Part shown: positions 49,304 to 62,000 of the stretch, one piece after another
Position numbering within the stretch: the first letter of the stretch is position 1
Layout: each line of letters begins with the position of its first letter
NCBI GenBank assembly: GCA_963210315.1
Contig: OY723244.1
Location: 992,001 to 1,056,000 of the forward strand
Length of the DNA: 64,000 bases
Reading direction: 5' to 3'
Origin: Rhynchopus euleeides
Taxonomy: Eukaryota; Euglenozoa; Diplonemea; Diplonemida; Diplonemidae
The notes under the pieces: generated by a model
The model's database searches: none
What the model was told of the DNA's origin: nothing
The model's input: only the letters and a program-made list of their open reading frames with translations
Program-made: the position numbers and the translations under genes

Positions 49304-52300
49304 CTCAGCGACCTCTGTTTGGTGTGAGCGACCTCGGAGCGACCTTGAGCGACCTGTTTTGGTGCTGAGCGACCTCTGTTTGCTGTGAGCGACCTGTTTT
49401 GGTGCTGAGCGACCTCTGTTTGATGTGAGCGACCTCGGAGCGACCTTGAGCGACCTGTTTTGGTGCTGAGCGACCTCTGTTTGCTGTGAGCGACCTTGGA
49501 GCGACCTTGAGCGACCTGTTTTGGTGCTGAGCGACCTCTGTTTGATGTGAGCGACCTCGGAGCGACCTTGAGCGACCTGTTTTGGTGCTGAGCGACCTCT
49601 GTTTGCTGTGAGCGACCTTGGAGCGACCTTGAGCGACCTGTTCTGGTGCTGAGCGACCTCTGTTTGATGTGAGCGACCTCGGAGCGACCTTGAGCGACCT
49701 GTTTTGGTGCTGAGCGACCTCTGTTTGGTGTGAGCGACCTCGGAGCGACCTTGAGCGACCTGTTTTGGTGCTGAGCGACCTCTGTTTGATGTGAGCGACC
49801 TTGGAGCGACCTTGAGCGACCTGTTCTGGTGCTGAGCGACCTCTGTTTGCTGTGAGCGACCTTGGAGCGACCTTGAGCGACCTGTTTTGGTGCTGAGCGA
49901 CCTCTGTTTGATGTGAGCGACCTTGGAGCGACCTTGAGCGACCTGTTTTGGTGCTGAGCGACCTCTGTTTGATGTGAGCGACCTCGGAGCGACCTTGAGC
50001 GACCTGTTTTGGTGCTGAGCGACCTCTGTTTGCTGTGAGCGACCTTGGAGCGACCTTGAGCGACCTGTTTTGGTGCTGAGCGACCTCTGTTTGATGTGAG
50101 CGACCTTGGAGCGACCTTGAGCGACCTGTTCTGGTGCTGAGCGACCTCTGTTTGCTGTGAGCGACCTTGGAGCGACCTTGAGCGACCTGTTTTGGTGCTG
50201 AGCGACCTCTGTTTGATGTGAGCGACCTTGGAGCGACCTTGAGCGACCTGTTCTGGTGCTGAGCGACCTCTGTTTGGTGTGAGCGACCTTGGAGCGACCT
50301 TGAGCGACCTGTTTTGGTGCTGAGCGACCTCTGTTTGATGTGAGCGACCTTGGAGCGACCTTGAGCGACCTGTTCTGGTGCTGAGCGACCTCTGTTTGCT
50401 GTGAGCGACCTTGGAGCGACCTTGAGCGACCTGTTTTGGTGCTGAGCGACCTCGGAGCGACCTTGAGCGACCTGTTTTGGTGCTGAGCGACCTCTGTTTG
50501 CTGTGAGCGACCTCGGAGCGACCTTGAGCGACCTGTTTTGGTGCTGAGCGACCTCTGTTTGATGTGAGCGACCTCGGAGCGACCTTGAGCGACCTGTTTT
50601 GGTGCTGAGCGAACTCTGTTTGATGTGAGCGACCTCGGAGCGACCTTGAGCGACCTGTTCTGGTGCTGAGCGACCTCTGTTTGGTGTGAGCGACCTCGGA
50701 GCGACCTTGAGCGACCTGTTTTGGTGCTGAGCGACCTCTGTTTGCTGTGAGCGACCTTGGAGCGACCTTGAGCGACCTGTTTTGGTGCTGAGCGACCTCT
50801 GTTTGATGTGAGCGACCTCGGAGCGACCTTGAGCGACCTGTTTTGGTGCTGAGCGACCTCTGTTTGCTGTGAGCGACCTTGAGCGACCTGTTTTGGTGCT
50901 GAGCGACCTCTGTTTGATGTGAGCGACCTCGGAGCGACCTTGAGCGACCTGTTCTGGTGCTGAGCGACCTCTGTTTGCTGTGAGCGACCTCGGAGCGACC
51001 TTGAGCGACCTGTTTTGGTGCTGAGCGACCTCTGCTTGCTGTGAGCGACCTCGGAGCGACCTTGAGCGACCTGTTTTGGTGCTGAGCGACCTCTGTTTGA
51101 TGTGAGCGACCTCGGAGCGACCTTGAGCGACCTGTTCTGGTGCTGAGCGACCTCTGTTTGGTGTGAGCGACCTCGGAGCGACCTTGAGCGACCTGTTTTG
51201 CTGCTGAGCGACCTCTGTTTGCTGTGAGCGACCTTGGAGCGACCTTGAGCGACCTGTTTTGGTGCTGAGCGACCTCTGTTTGATGTGAGCGACCTCGGAG
51301 CGACCTTGAGCGACCTGTTTTGGTGCTGAGCGACCTCTGTTTGCTGTGAGCGACCTCGGAGCGACCTTGAGCGACCTCTTTTGGTGCTGAGCGACCTCTG
51401 TTTGATGTGAGCGACCTCGGAGCGACCTTGAGCGACCTGTTCTGGTGCTGAGCGACCTCTGTTTGCTGTGAGCGACCTCGGAGCGACCTTGAGCGACCTG
51501 TTTTGGTGCTGAGCGACCTCTGTTTGATGTGAGCGACCTCGGAGCGACCTTGAGCGACCTGTTTTGGTGCTGAGCGAACTCTGTTTGATGTGAGCGACCT
51601 CGGAGCGACCTTGAGCGACCTGTTCTGGTGCTGAGCGACCTCTGTTTGGTGTGAGCGACCTCCGAGCGACCTTGAGCGACCTGTTTTGGTGCTGAGCGAC
51701 CTCTGTTTGCTGTGAGCGACCTTGGAGCGACCTTGAGCGACCTGTTTTGGTGCTGAGCGACCTCTGTTTGATGTGAGCGACCTCGGAGCGACCTTGAGCG
51801 ACCTGTTTTGGTGCTGAGCGACCTCTGTTTGCTGTGAGCGACCTTGGAGCGACCTTGAGCGACCTGTTTTGGTGCTGAGCGACCTCTGTTTGCTGTGAGC
51901 GACCTCGGAGCGACCTTGAGCGACCTGTTTTGGTGCTGAGCGACCTCTGTTTGCTGTGAGCGACCTCGGAGCGACCTTGAGCTACCTGTTTTGGTGCTGA
52001 GCGACCTCTGTTTGATGTGAGCGACCTCGGAGCGACCTTGAGCGACCTGTTTTGGTGCTGAGCGAACTCTGTTTGATGTGAGCGACCTCGGAGCGACCTT
52101 GAGCGACCTGTTCTGGTGCTGAGCGACCTCTGTTTGGTGTGAGCGACCTCGGAGCGACCTTGAGCGACCTGTTTTGGTGCTGAGCGACCTCTGTTTGCTG
52201 TGAGCGACCTTGGAGCGACCTTGAGCGACCTGTTTTGGTGCTGAGCGACCTCTGTTTGATGTGAGCGACCTCGGAGCGACCTTGAGCGACCTGTTTTGGT

Positions 52301-53846
52301 GCTGAGCGACCTCTGTTTGCTGTGAGCGACCTCGGAGCGACCTTGAGCGACCTGTTTTGGTGCTGAGCGACCTCTGTTTGATGTGAGCGACCTCGGAGCG
52401 ACCTTGAGCGACCTGTTCTGGTGCTGAGCGACCTCTGTTTGCTGTGAGCGACCTCGGAGCGACCTTGAGCGACCTGTTTTGGTGCTGAGCGACCTCTGTT
52501 TGATGTGAGCGACCTCGGAGCGACCTTGAGCGACCTGTTTTGGTGCTGAGCGACCTCTGTTTGCTGTGAGCGACCTTGGAGCGACCTTGAGCGACCTGTT
52601 TTGGTGCTGAGCGACCTCTGTTTGATGTGAGCGACCTTGGAGCGACCTTGAGCGACCTGTTCTGGTGCTGAGCGACCTCTGTTTGCTGTGAGCGACCTCG
52701 GAGCGACCTTGAGCGACCTGTTTTGGTGCTGAGCGACCTCTGTTTGATGTGAGCGACCTCGGAGCGACCTTGAGCGACCTGTTCTGGTGCTGAGCGACCT
52801 CTGTTTGCTGTGAGCGACCTCGGAGCGACCTTGAGCGACCTGTTTTGGTGCTGAGCGACCTCTGTTTGATGTGAGCGACCTCGGAGCGACCTTGAGCGAC
52901 CTGTTTTGGTGCTGAGCAACCTCTGTTTGATGTGAGCGACCTCGGAGCGACCTTGAGCGACCTGTTTTGGTGCTGAGCGACCTCTGTTTGCTGTGAGCGA
53001 CCTTGGAGCGACCTTGAGCGACCTGTTTTGGTGCTGAGCGACCTCTGTTTGATGTGAGCGACCTTGGAGCGACCTGGAGCGACCTGTTCTGGTGCTGAGC
53101 GACCTCTGTTTGCTGTGAGCGACCTTGGAGCGACCTTGAGCGACCTGTTTTGGTGCTGAGCGACCTCTGTTTGATGTGAGCGACCTTGGAGCGACCTTGA
53201 GCGACCTGTTCTGGTGCTGAGCGACCTCTGTTTGGTGTGAGCGACCTTGGAGCGACCTTGAGCGACCTGTTTTGGTGCTGAGCGACCTCTGTTTGCTGTG
53301 AGCGACCTTGGAGCGACCTTGAGCGACCTGTTCTGGTGCTGAGCGACCTCTGTTTGGTGTGAGCGACCTCGGAGCGACCTTGAGCGACCTGTTTTGGTGC
53401 TGAGCGACCTCTGTTTGATGTGAGCGACCTCGGAGCGACCTTGAGCGACCTGTTTTGGTGCTGAGCGACCTCTGTTTGCTGTGAGCGACCTCGGAGCGAC
53501 CTTGAGCGACCTGTTTTGGTGCTGAGCGACCTCTGTTTGCTGTGAGCGACCTCGGAGCGACCTTGAGCGACCTGTTTTGGTGCTGAGCGACCTCTGTTTG
53601 ATGTGAGCGACCTCGGAGCGACCTTGAGCGACCTGTTTTGGTGCTGAGCGACCTCTGTTTGATGTGAGCGACCTTGGAGCGACCTTGAGCGACCTGTTTT
53701 GGTGCTGAGCGACCTCTGTTTGATGTGAGCGACCTCGGAGCGACCTTGAGCGACCTGTTTTGGTGCTGAGCGACCTCTGTTTGATGTGAGCGACCTTGGA
53801 GCGACCTTGAGCGACCTGTTTTGGTGCTGAGCGACCTTTGTTTGGA
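49304..53846 (-). repeat. 61-bp satellite, array 1, about 74 copies
   Basis: Each unit has four AGCGACCT boxes spaced 11, 10, 20 and 20 bp, with three polymorphic sites (C/T GGAGCG, GTTT/C TGG, TTTG A/C/G TGTG). The minus strand lacks stops in all three frames, so one 1204-codon frame spans it. That frame begins at TTG, not ATG. A variant GCGAACTC marks units at about 50611, 51577 and 52063. Confidence 0.95.
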
Positions 53847-54335
53847 GGTTGCTGGAGGTTGCTGGAGGTTGCTAGAGGTTGCTCGAGGTTGCTAGCGGTT
53901 GCTGGAGGTTGCTAGAGGTTGCTAGAGGTTGCTAGAGGTTGCTGGAGGTTGCGCGAGGTTGCTCGAGGTTGCTAGAGGTTGCTGGAGGTTGCTCGAGGTT
54001 GCTGGAGGTTGCTCGAGGTTGCTAGAGGTTGCTGGAGGTTGCTAGAGGTTGCTAGAGGTTGCTGGAGGTTGCTAGAGGTTGCTCGAGGTTGCTGGAGGTT
54101 GCTGGAGGTTGCCAGAGGTTGCTAGAGGTTGCTAGAGGTTGCTAGAGGTTGATAGAGGTTGCTGGAGGTTGCTGGAGGTTGCTGGAGGTTGCTAGAGGTT
54201 GCTGGAGGTTGCCAGAGGTTGCTCGAGGTTGCTGGAGGTTGCTGGAGGTTGCTAGAGGTTGCTGGAGGTTGCTAGAGGTTGCTGGAGGTTGCCCGAGGTT
54301 GCTCGAGGTTGCTGGAGGTTGCCAGAGGTTGCTAT
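53847..54335 (+). repeat. 10-bp satellite, second block
   Basis: About 49 copies of GGTTGCT(G/A/C)GA in the same orientation as 47697-49300, so the inverted 61-bp array lies between two same-strand 10-bp blocks. It runs in frame into the RT remnant. Confidence 0.9.
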
Positions 54336-54830
54336 TGAGGGTGTCTCCTGGTGTGTGGAACAGGCGTTTGCGGCGAAGGGTGGCAGGTTTTTGGCGCGAG
54401 AGACGAAGGCCAAAAAAAGAAAGAAAAAGGCCTTCCGCTGGAAGGAAGGGCGGGGGGATGATAGAACACTTGCGTACAACAGTGATGAAGTCAAAGAGTT
54501 AGTGAGACTAGCTGTGACCAACAGCTTCATCAAAAATGGCGAGTTCGTCCTCCACCAGAAGAAGGGCATCCCGACCGGTGGAAATGCCAGCCCGGACCTG
54601 GCAAACCTTTTTTGCGCAAGTAAGGAAATGCGCTATATCGATAAGCTCCCCATTAAAAAGCAAAAGGAGTATAATGGGTTCTTCAGATTTATTGATGCCT
54701 AGAGGAACAGGTGTTTTCTGACTTTTCCGAGCTGTTGCTGGGCTGGGTCGAGGCAGCCTCCTGAATTTGTGGTGTTAGGCAGGACGAGAAGCCGACGACT
54801 AGATTCTGAGTGCGAGCGGCAGAGCAAGCG
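54336..54830 (+). pseudogene. Reverse-transcriptase remnant fused to satellite
   Basis: In frame with the decapeptide array: GVSWCVEQAFAAKGGRFLA, SDEVKELVRLAVTNSFIKNG, QKKGIPTGGNASPDLANLF (RT motif B region) and GFFRFIDA (motif C, FIDD expected). The stop TAG follows at 54700-54702. Shifted frames continue as VFSDFSELLLGWVEA and PPEFVVLGRTRSRRLDSE. The motif context resembles retrotransposon RTs of the kind with a '(K/V)GIPMGxNxxPxLANLF' box, possibly Penelope-like. The fingers domain and C-terminus are missing; the second catalytic Asp is lost. Confidence 0.7.
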
Positions 54831-54848
54831 TATTGCCCCTCATTCTCC

Positions 54849-55363
54849 ACCAGGGGGGATAAAATCCAACTTGCTGCCTTCACGTGGCGCCCCCTGTGAT
54901 TACCCTCCTCCGAGGGGAAACTAAAGCAAGCTCTGGTAACTCTTTTTCCGCTGTGTGCCCTGTTTCATATATGCGGAGGGGCCCTTTCTGCACGGCTTTG
55001 GTTTTATTGATGTTGTGGTGTGCGTGGTTTATTTTCCCTTTTTTTGTTGTTTTCGCAGCATTTTATGCTGTCGGGTGAGCTTCCGCCCCATGGGAGGCGC
55101 TCCTTCCGGCTTGCGCTGCCCACCCATCCCACCCCCGTCCCCTTCCCACATTCTTTCTTTTCTTTTAGGGGAGACGTCCTCGCAGTGGCTGTTTGGCCTG
55201 ACGCGATTCCCCGCCTCAAAGCAGACCCACCTGGCAGCTACTCAAGGCACATGAGGAGTGAGAGGCGTCAACGGGCGCAACGCCCCTCCCTGCGGTCCGG
55301 CTTCCGCCACGTGGCTGACTCAAAGCAGCGAAGTGACCAACGGGAGCGACATGGAAAAAAAAA
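54849..55363 (+). repeat. 514-bp dispersed repeat, copy 2
   Basis: Offset by exactly 35,139 bp from copy 1 along its whole length. It ends in A9 and keeps the 64-codon frame (54884-55078) and the GTGAGC...TTTTAG intron-like segment. The flanks differ, so it moved as a unit. It is outside any H-type ends here. Confidence 0.75.
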
Positions 55364-56008
55364 TTTGTGACCATTTTCAACGAGGCATGTGGGGGCGCGG
55401 GCGGCGAAGCCGCCCGCGCCCCCCCGCGCACCCCCGGGCCCCCGCTCCCATGTCTGGTGTGGTACCTTCATGGAGAAGTAACATTGCGAGCTGGTGCTGG
55501 GAGACTTGCTTTTCTCATTCACTCCGTCTCTGAGAACCCCCTGCTCGGCTGATCGCCGACTTCCGGCAGGTTCCCTGGTCAAGCTAAGGGTTGACTGCTG
55601 CATCATCCGGGCGCTCCCGTTAGCCCTTCCGTCGTCGTATGATCTAGACGCCTTGCTGTACTGGTCGACGCGATGCGTGCGGTCGTCGTGCACTTCCGGG
55701 GTCTCCTGGCAGTTCCCGCTCGACCCGGGAGTCGACCGGGCGGGAGCGGGGTCTTTTGCATATTGGTTTTGGCAGCGGGTGGAGGACAAGGGGGTGGGAA
55801 CCATCGCCACGTCCTGTGTGCGGGTCGTGAGTGGGACCATTGTGCGGTTGCGGGTGCGAGCCGAAGTCGCGGAGGTGTAGCGCGTCGGGTGTGGGGTTGT
55901 GGCGTGTGGTCGGAGCGTTGATGTGCACGTTTTTTGCGCTGGGTGTCAGTGGGTGATTGGCTGTGCGACGTGCAGACCTGCTGGATTGGTGCGGATGCAG
56001 GGACTACT
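55364..56008. other. Unique spacer with perfect GC hairpin
   Basis: A 15-bp stem with GAA loop lies at 55391-55423 (GGGGGCGCGGGCGGC and complement). Frames of 128 (+) and 190 (-) codons have no recognised domain. No gene is called. Confidence 0.5.
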
Positions 56009-56009
56009 A

Positions 56010-59000
56010 GGAGCGACCTCGGAGCGACCTGTTTTGGTGCTGAGCGACCTCTGTTTGCTGTGAGCGACCTTGGAGCGACCTTGACCGACCTGTTTTGGTG
56101 CTGAGCGACCTCTGTTTGATGTGAGCGACCTTGGAGCGACCTTGAGCGACCTGTTTTGGTGCTGAGCGACCTCTGTTTGATGTGAGCGACCTCGGAGCGA
56201 CCTTGAGCGACCTGTTTTGGTGCTGAGCGACCTCTGTTTGCTGTGAGCGACCTTGGAGCGACCTTGAGCGACCTGTTTTGGTGCTGAGCGACCTCTGTTT
56301 GATGTGAGCGACCTCGGAGCGACCTTGAGCGACCTGTTTTGGTGCTGAGCGACCTCTGTTTGCTGTGAGCGACCTTGGAGCGACCTTGAGCGACCTGTTT
56401 TGGTGCTGAGCGACCTCTGTTTGATGTGAGCGACCTTGGAGCGACCTTGAGCGACCTGTTTTGGTGCTGAGCGACCTCTGTTTGATGTGAGCGACCTCGG
56501 AGCGACCTTGAGCGACCTGTTTTGGTGCTGAGCGACCTCTGTTTGCTGTGAGCGACCTTGGAGCGACCTTGAGCGACCTGTTTTGGTGCTGAGCGACCTC
56601 TGTTTGATGTGAGCGACCTTGGAGCGACCTTGAGCGACCTGTTCTGGTGCTGAGCGACCTCTGTTTGCTGTGAGCGACCTTGGAGCGACCTTGAGCGACC
56701 TGTTTTGGTGCTGAGCGACCTCTGTTTGATGTGAGCGACCTTGGAGCGACCTTGAGCGACCTGTTCTGGTGCTGAGCGACCTCTGTTTGGTGTGAGCGAC
56801 CTTGGAGCGACCTTGAGCGACCTGTTTTGGTGCTGAGCGACCTCTGTTTGATGTGAGCGAGCTCGGAGCGACCTTGAGCGACCTGTTTTGGTGCTGAGCG
56901 ACCTCTGTTTGCTGTGAGCGACCTTAGAGCGACCTTGAGCGACCTGTTTTGGTGCTGAGCGACCTCTGTTTGATGTGAGCGACCTCGGAGCGACCTTGAG
57001 CGACCTGTTTTGGTGCTGAGCGACCTCTGTTTGATGTGAGCGACCTTGGAGCGACCTTGAGCGACCTGTTTTGGTGCTGAGCGACCTCTCTTTGATGTGA
57101 GCGACCTCGGAGCGACCTTGAGCGACCTGTTTTGGTGCTGAGCGACCTCTGTTTGCTGTGAGCGACGTTGGAGCGACCTTGAGCGACCTTGAGCGACCTG
57201 TTTTGGTGCTGAGCGACCTCTGTTTGATGTGAGCGACCTTGGAGCGACCTTGAGCGACCTGTTCTGGTGCTGAGCGACCTCTGTTTGGTGTGAGCGACCT
57301 TGGAGCGACCTTGAGCGACCTGTTTTGGTGCTGAGCGACCTCTGTTTGATGTGAGCGAGCTCGGAGCGACCTTGAGCGACCTGTTTTGGTGCTGAGCGAC
57401 CTCTGTTTGCTGTGAGCGACCTTGGAGCGACCTTGAGCGACCTGTTTTGGTGCTGAGCGACCTCTGTTTGATGTGAGCGACCTCGGAGCGACCTTGAGCG
57501 ACCTGTTTTGGTGCTGAGCGACCTCTGTTTGATGTGAGCGACCTTGGAGCGACCTTGAGCGACCTGTTTTGGTGCTGAGCGACCTCTCTTTGATGTGAGC
57601 GACCTCGGAGCGACCTTGAGCGACCTGTTTTGGTGCTGAGCGACCTCTGTTTGCTGTGAGCGACCTTGGAGCGACCTTGAGCGACCTTGAGCGACCTGTT
57701 TTGGTGCTGAGCGACCTCTGTTTGATGTGAGCGACCTTGGAGCGACCTTGAGCGACCTGTTCTGGTGCTGAGCGACCTCTGTTTGGTGTGAGCGACCTTG
57801 GAGCGACCTTGAGCGACCTGTTTTGGTGCTGAGCGACCTCTGTTTGATGTGAGCGACCTTGGAGCGACCTTGAGCGACCTGTTTTGGTGCTGAGCGACCT
57901 CTGTTTGCTGTGAGCGACCTTGGAGCGACCTTGAGCGACCTGTTTTGGTGCTGAGCGACCTCTGTTTGATGTGAGCGACCTCGGAGCGACCTTGAGCGAC
58001 CTGTTTTGGTGCTGAGCGACCTCTGTTTGATGTGAGCGACCTTGGAGCGACCTTGAGCGACCTGTTTTGGTGCTGAGCGACCTCTGTTTGATGTGAGCGA
58101 CCTCGGAGCGACCTTGAGCGACCTGTTTTGGTGCTGAGCGACCTCTGTTTGATGTGAGCGACCTCGGAGCGACCTTGAGCGACCTGTTTTGGTGCTGAGC
58201 GACCTCTGTTTGCTGTGAGCGACCTTGGAGCGACCTTGAGCGACCTGTTTTGGTGCTGAGCGACCTCTGTTTGATGTGAGCGACCTTGGAGCGACCTTGA
58301 GCGACCTGTTTTGGTGCTGAGCGACCTCTGTTTGATGTGAGCGACCTCGTAGCGACCTTGAGCGACCTGTTTTGGTGCTGAGCGACCTCTGTTTGATGTG
58401 AGCGACCTCGGAGCGACCTTGAGCGACCTGTTCTGGTGCTGAGCGACCTCTGTTTGCTGTGAGCGACCTCGGAGCGACCTTGAGCGACCTGTTCTGGTGC
58501 TGAGCGACCTCTGTTTGCTGTGAGCGACCTCGGAGCGACCTTGAGCGACCTGTTTTGGTGCTGAGCGACCTCTGTTTGCTGTGAGCGACCTTGGAGCGAC
58601 CTTGAGCGACCTGTTTTGGTGCTGAGCGACCTCTGTTTGATGTGAGCGACCTCGGAGCGACCTTGAGCGACCTCTGTTTGCTGTGAGCGACCTCGGAGCG
58701 ACCTTGAGCGACCTGTTTTGGTGCTGAGCGACCTCTGTTTGCTGTGAGCGACCTTGGAGCGACCTTGAGCGACCTGTTTTGGTGCTGAGCGACCTCTGTT
58801 TGATGTGAGCGACCTCGGAGCGACCTTGAGCGACCTGTTTTGGTGCTGAGCGACCTCTGTTTGATGTGAGCGACCTCGGAGCGACCTTGAGCGACCTGTT
58901 TTGGTGCTGAGCGACCTCTGTTTGCTGTGAGCGACGTTGGAGCGACCTTGAGCGACCTTGAGCGACCTGTTTTGGTGCTGAGCGACCTCTGTTTGATGTG

Positions 59001-62000
59001 AGCGACCTTGGAGCGACCTTGAGCGACCTGTTCTGGTGCTGAGCGACCTCTGTTTGGTGTGAGCGACCTTGGAGCGACCTTGAGCGACCTGTTTTGGTGC
59101 TGAGCGACCTCTGTTTGATGTGAGCGAGCTCGGAGCGACCTTGAGCGACCTGTTTTGGTGCTGAGCGACCTCTGTTTGCTGTGAGCGACCTTGGAGCGAC
59201 CTTGAGCGACCTGTTTTGGTGCTGAGCGACCTCTGTTTGATGTGAGCGACCTCGGAGCGACCTTGAGCGACCTGTTTTGGTGCTGAGCGACCTCTGTTTG
59301 ATGTGAGCGACCTTGGAGCGACCTTGAGCGACCTGTTTTGGTGCTGAGCGACCTCTCTTTGATGTGAGCGACCTCGGAGCGACCTTGAGCGACCTGTTTT
59401 GGTGCTGAGCGACCTCTGTTTGCTGTGAGCGACCTTGGAGCGACCTTGAGCGACCTTGAGCGACCTGTTTTGGTGCTGAGCGACCTCTGTTTGATGTGAG
59501 CGACCTTGGAGCGACCTTGAGCGACCTGTTCTGGTGCTGAGCGACCTCTGTTTGGTGTGAGCGACCTTGGAGCGACCTTGAGCGACCTGTTTTGGTGCTG
59601 AGCGACCTCTGTTTGATGTGAGCGACCTTGGAGCGACCTTGAGCGACCTGTTTTGGTGCTGAGCGACCTCTGTTTGCTGTGAGCGACCTTGGAGCGACCT
59701 TGAGCGACCTGTTTTGGTGCTGAGCGACCTCTGTTTGATGTGAGCGACCTCGGAGCGACCTTGAGCGACCTGTTTTGGTGCTGAGCGACCTCTGTTTGAT
59801 GTGAGCGACCTTGGAGCGACCTTGAGCGACCTGTTTTGGTGCTGAGCGACCTCTGTTTGATGTGAGCGACCTCGGAGCGACCTTGAGCGACCTGTTTTGG
59901 TGCTGAGCGACCTCTGTTTGATGTGAGCGACCTCGGAGCGACCTTGAGCGACCTGTTTTGGTGCTGAGCGACCTCTGTTTGCTGTGAGCGACCTTGGAGC
60001 GACCTTGAGCGACCTGTTTTGGTGCTGAGCGACCTCTGTTTGATGTGAGCGACCTTGGAGCGACCTTGAGCGACCTGTTTTGGTGCTGAGCGACCTCTGT
60101 TTGATGTGAGCGACCTTGAGCGACCTGTTTTGGTGCTGAGCGACCTCTGTTTGATGTGAGCGACCTCGGAGCGACCTTGAGCGACCTGTTCTGGTGCTGA
60201 GCGACCTCTGTTTGCTGTGAGCGACCTCGGAGCGACCTTGAGCGACCTGTTCTGGTGCTGAGCGACCTCTGTTTGCTGTGAGCGACCTCGGAGCGACCTT
60301 GAGCGACCTGTTTTGGTGCTGAGCGACCTCTGTTTGCTGTGAGCGACCTTGGAGCGACCTTGAGCGACCTGTTTTGGTGCTGAGCGACCTCTGTTTGATG
60401 TGAGCGACCTCGGAGCGACCTTGAGCGACCTCTGTTTGCTGTGAGCGACCTCGGAGCGACCTTGAGCGACCTGTTTTGGTGCTGAGCGACCTCTGTTTGC
60501 TGTGAGCGACCTTGGAGCGACCTTGAGCGACCTGTTTTGGTGCTGAGCGACCTCTGTTTGATGTGAGCGACCTCGGAGCGACCTTGAGCGACCTGTTTTG
60601 GTGCTGAGCGACCTCTGTTTGCTGTGAGCGACCTTGGAGCGACCTTGAGCGACCTGTTTTGGTGCTGAGCGACCTCTGTTTGATGTGAGCGACCTCGGAG
60701 CGACCTTGAGCGACCTGTTCTGGTGCTGAGCGACCTCTGTTTGCTGTGAGCGACCTCGGAGCGACCTTGAGCGACCTGTTCTGGTGCTGAGCGACCTCTG
60801 TTTGCTGTGAGCGACCTCGGAGCGACCTTGAGCGACCTGTTTTGGTGCTGAGCGACCTCTGTTTGCTGTGAGCGACCTTGGAGCGACCTTGAGCGACCTG
60901 TTTTGGTGCTGAGCGACCTCTGTTTGATGTGAGCGACCTCGGAGCGACCTTGAGCGACCTCTGTTTGCTGTGAGCGACCTTGGAGCGACCTTGAGCGACC
61001 TGTTTTGGTGCTGAGCGACCTCTGTTTGATGTGAGCGACCTCGGAGCGACCTTGAGCGACCTGTTTTGGTGCTGAGCGACCTCTGTTTGATGTGAGCGAC
61101 CTCGGAGCGACCTTGAGCGACCTGTTCTGGTGCTGAGCGACCTCTGTTTGCTGTGAGCGACCTTGGAGCGACCTTGACGGACCTGTTTTGGTGCTGAGCG
61201 ACCTCTGTTTGATGTGAGCGACCTTGGAGCGACCTTGAGCGACCTGTTTTGGTGCTGAGCGACCTCTGTTTGATGTGAGCGACCTCGGAGCGACCTTGAG
61301 CGACCTGTTTTGGTGCTGAGCGACCTCTGTTTGCTGTGAGCGACCTTGGAGCGACCTTGACCGACCTGTTTTGGTGCTGAGCGACCTCTGTTTGATGTGA
61401 GCGACCTTGGAGCGACCTTGAGCGACCTGTTTTGGTGCTGAGCGACCTCTGTTTGATGTGAGCGACCTCGGAGCGACCTTGAGCGACCTGTTCTGGTGCT
61501 GAGCGACCTCTGTTTGCTGTGAGCGACCTCGGAGCGACCTTGAGCGACCTGTTCTGGTGCTGAGCGACCTCTGTTTGCTGTGAGCGACCTCGGAGCGACC
61601 TTGAGCGACCTGTTTTGGTGCTGAGCGACCTCTGGTTGCTGTGAGCGACCTTGGAGCGACCTTGAGCGGCCTGTTTTGGTGCTGAGCGACCTCTGTTTGA
61701 TGTGAGCGACCTCGGAGCGACCTTGAGCGACCTGTTTTGGTGCTGAGCGACCTCTGTTTGATGTGAGCGACCTCGGAGCGACCTTGAGCGACCTGTTTTG
61801 GTGCTGAGCGACCTCTGTTTGATGTGAGCGACCTCGGAGCGACCTTGAGCGACCTGTTTTGGTGCTGAGCGACCTCTGTTTGCTGTGAGCAACCTTGGAG
61901 CGACCTTGAGCGACCTGTTTTGGTGCTGAGCGACCTCTGTTTGCTGTGAGCGACCTTGGAGCGACCTTGAGCGACCTGTTTTGGTGCTGAGCGACCTCTG

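Noticed and set aside
56007..61892. 1961-codon minus-strand frame as a giant repeat protein gene
   Set aside because: It lies wholly in the 61-bp satellite, starts at TTG, has no ATG, and exists only because the repeat has no stops on that strand. The same applies to the 1204-codon frame at 49305-52919.
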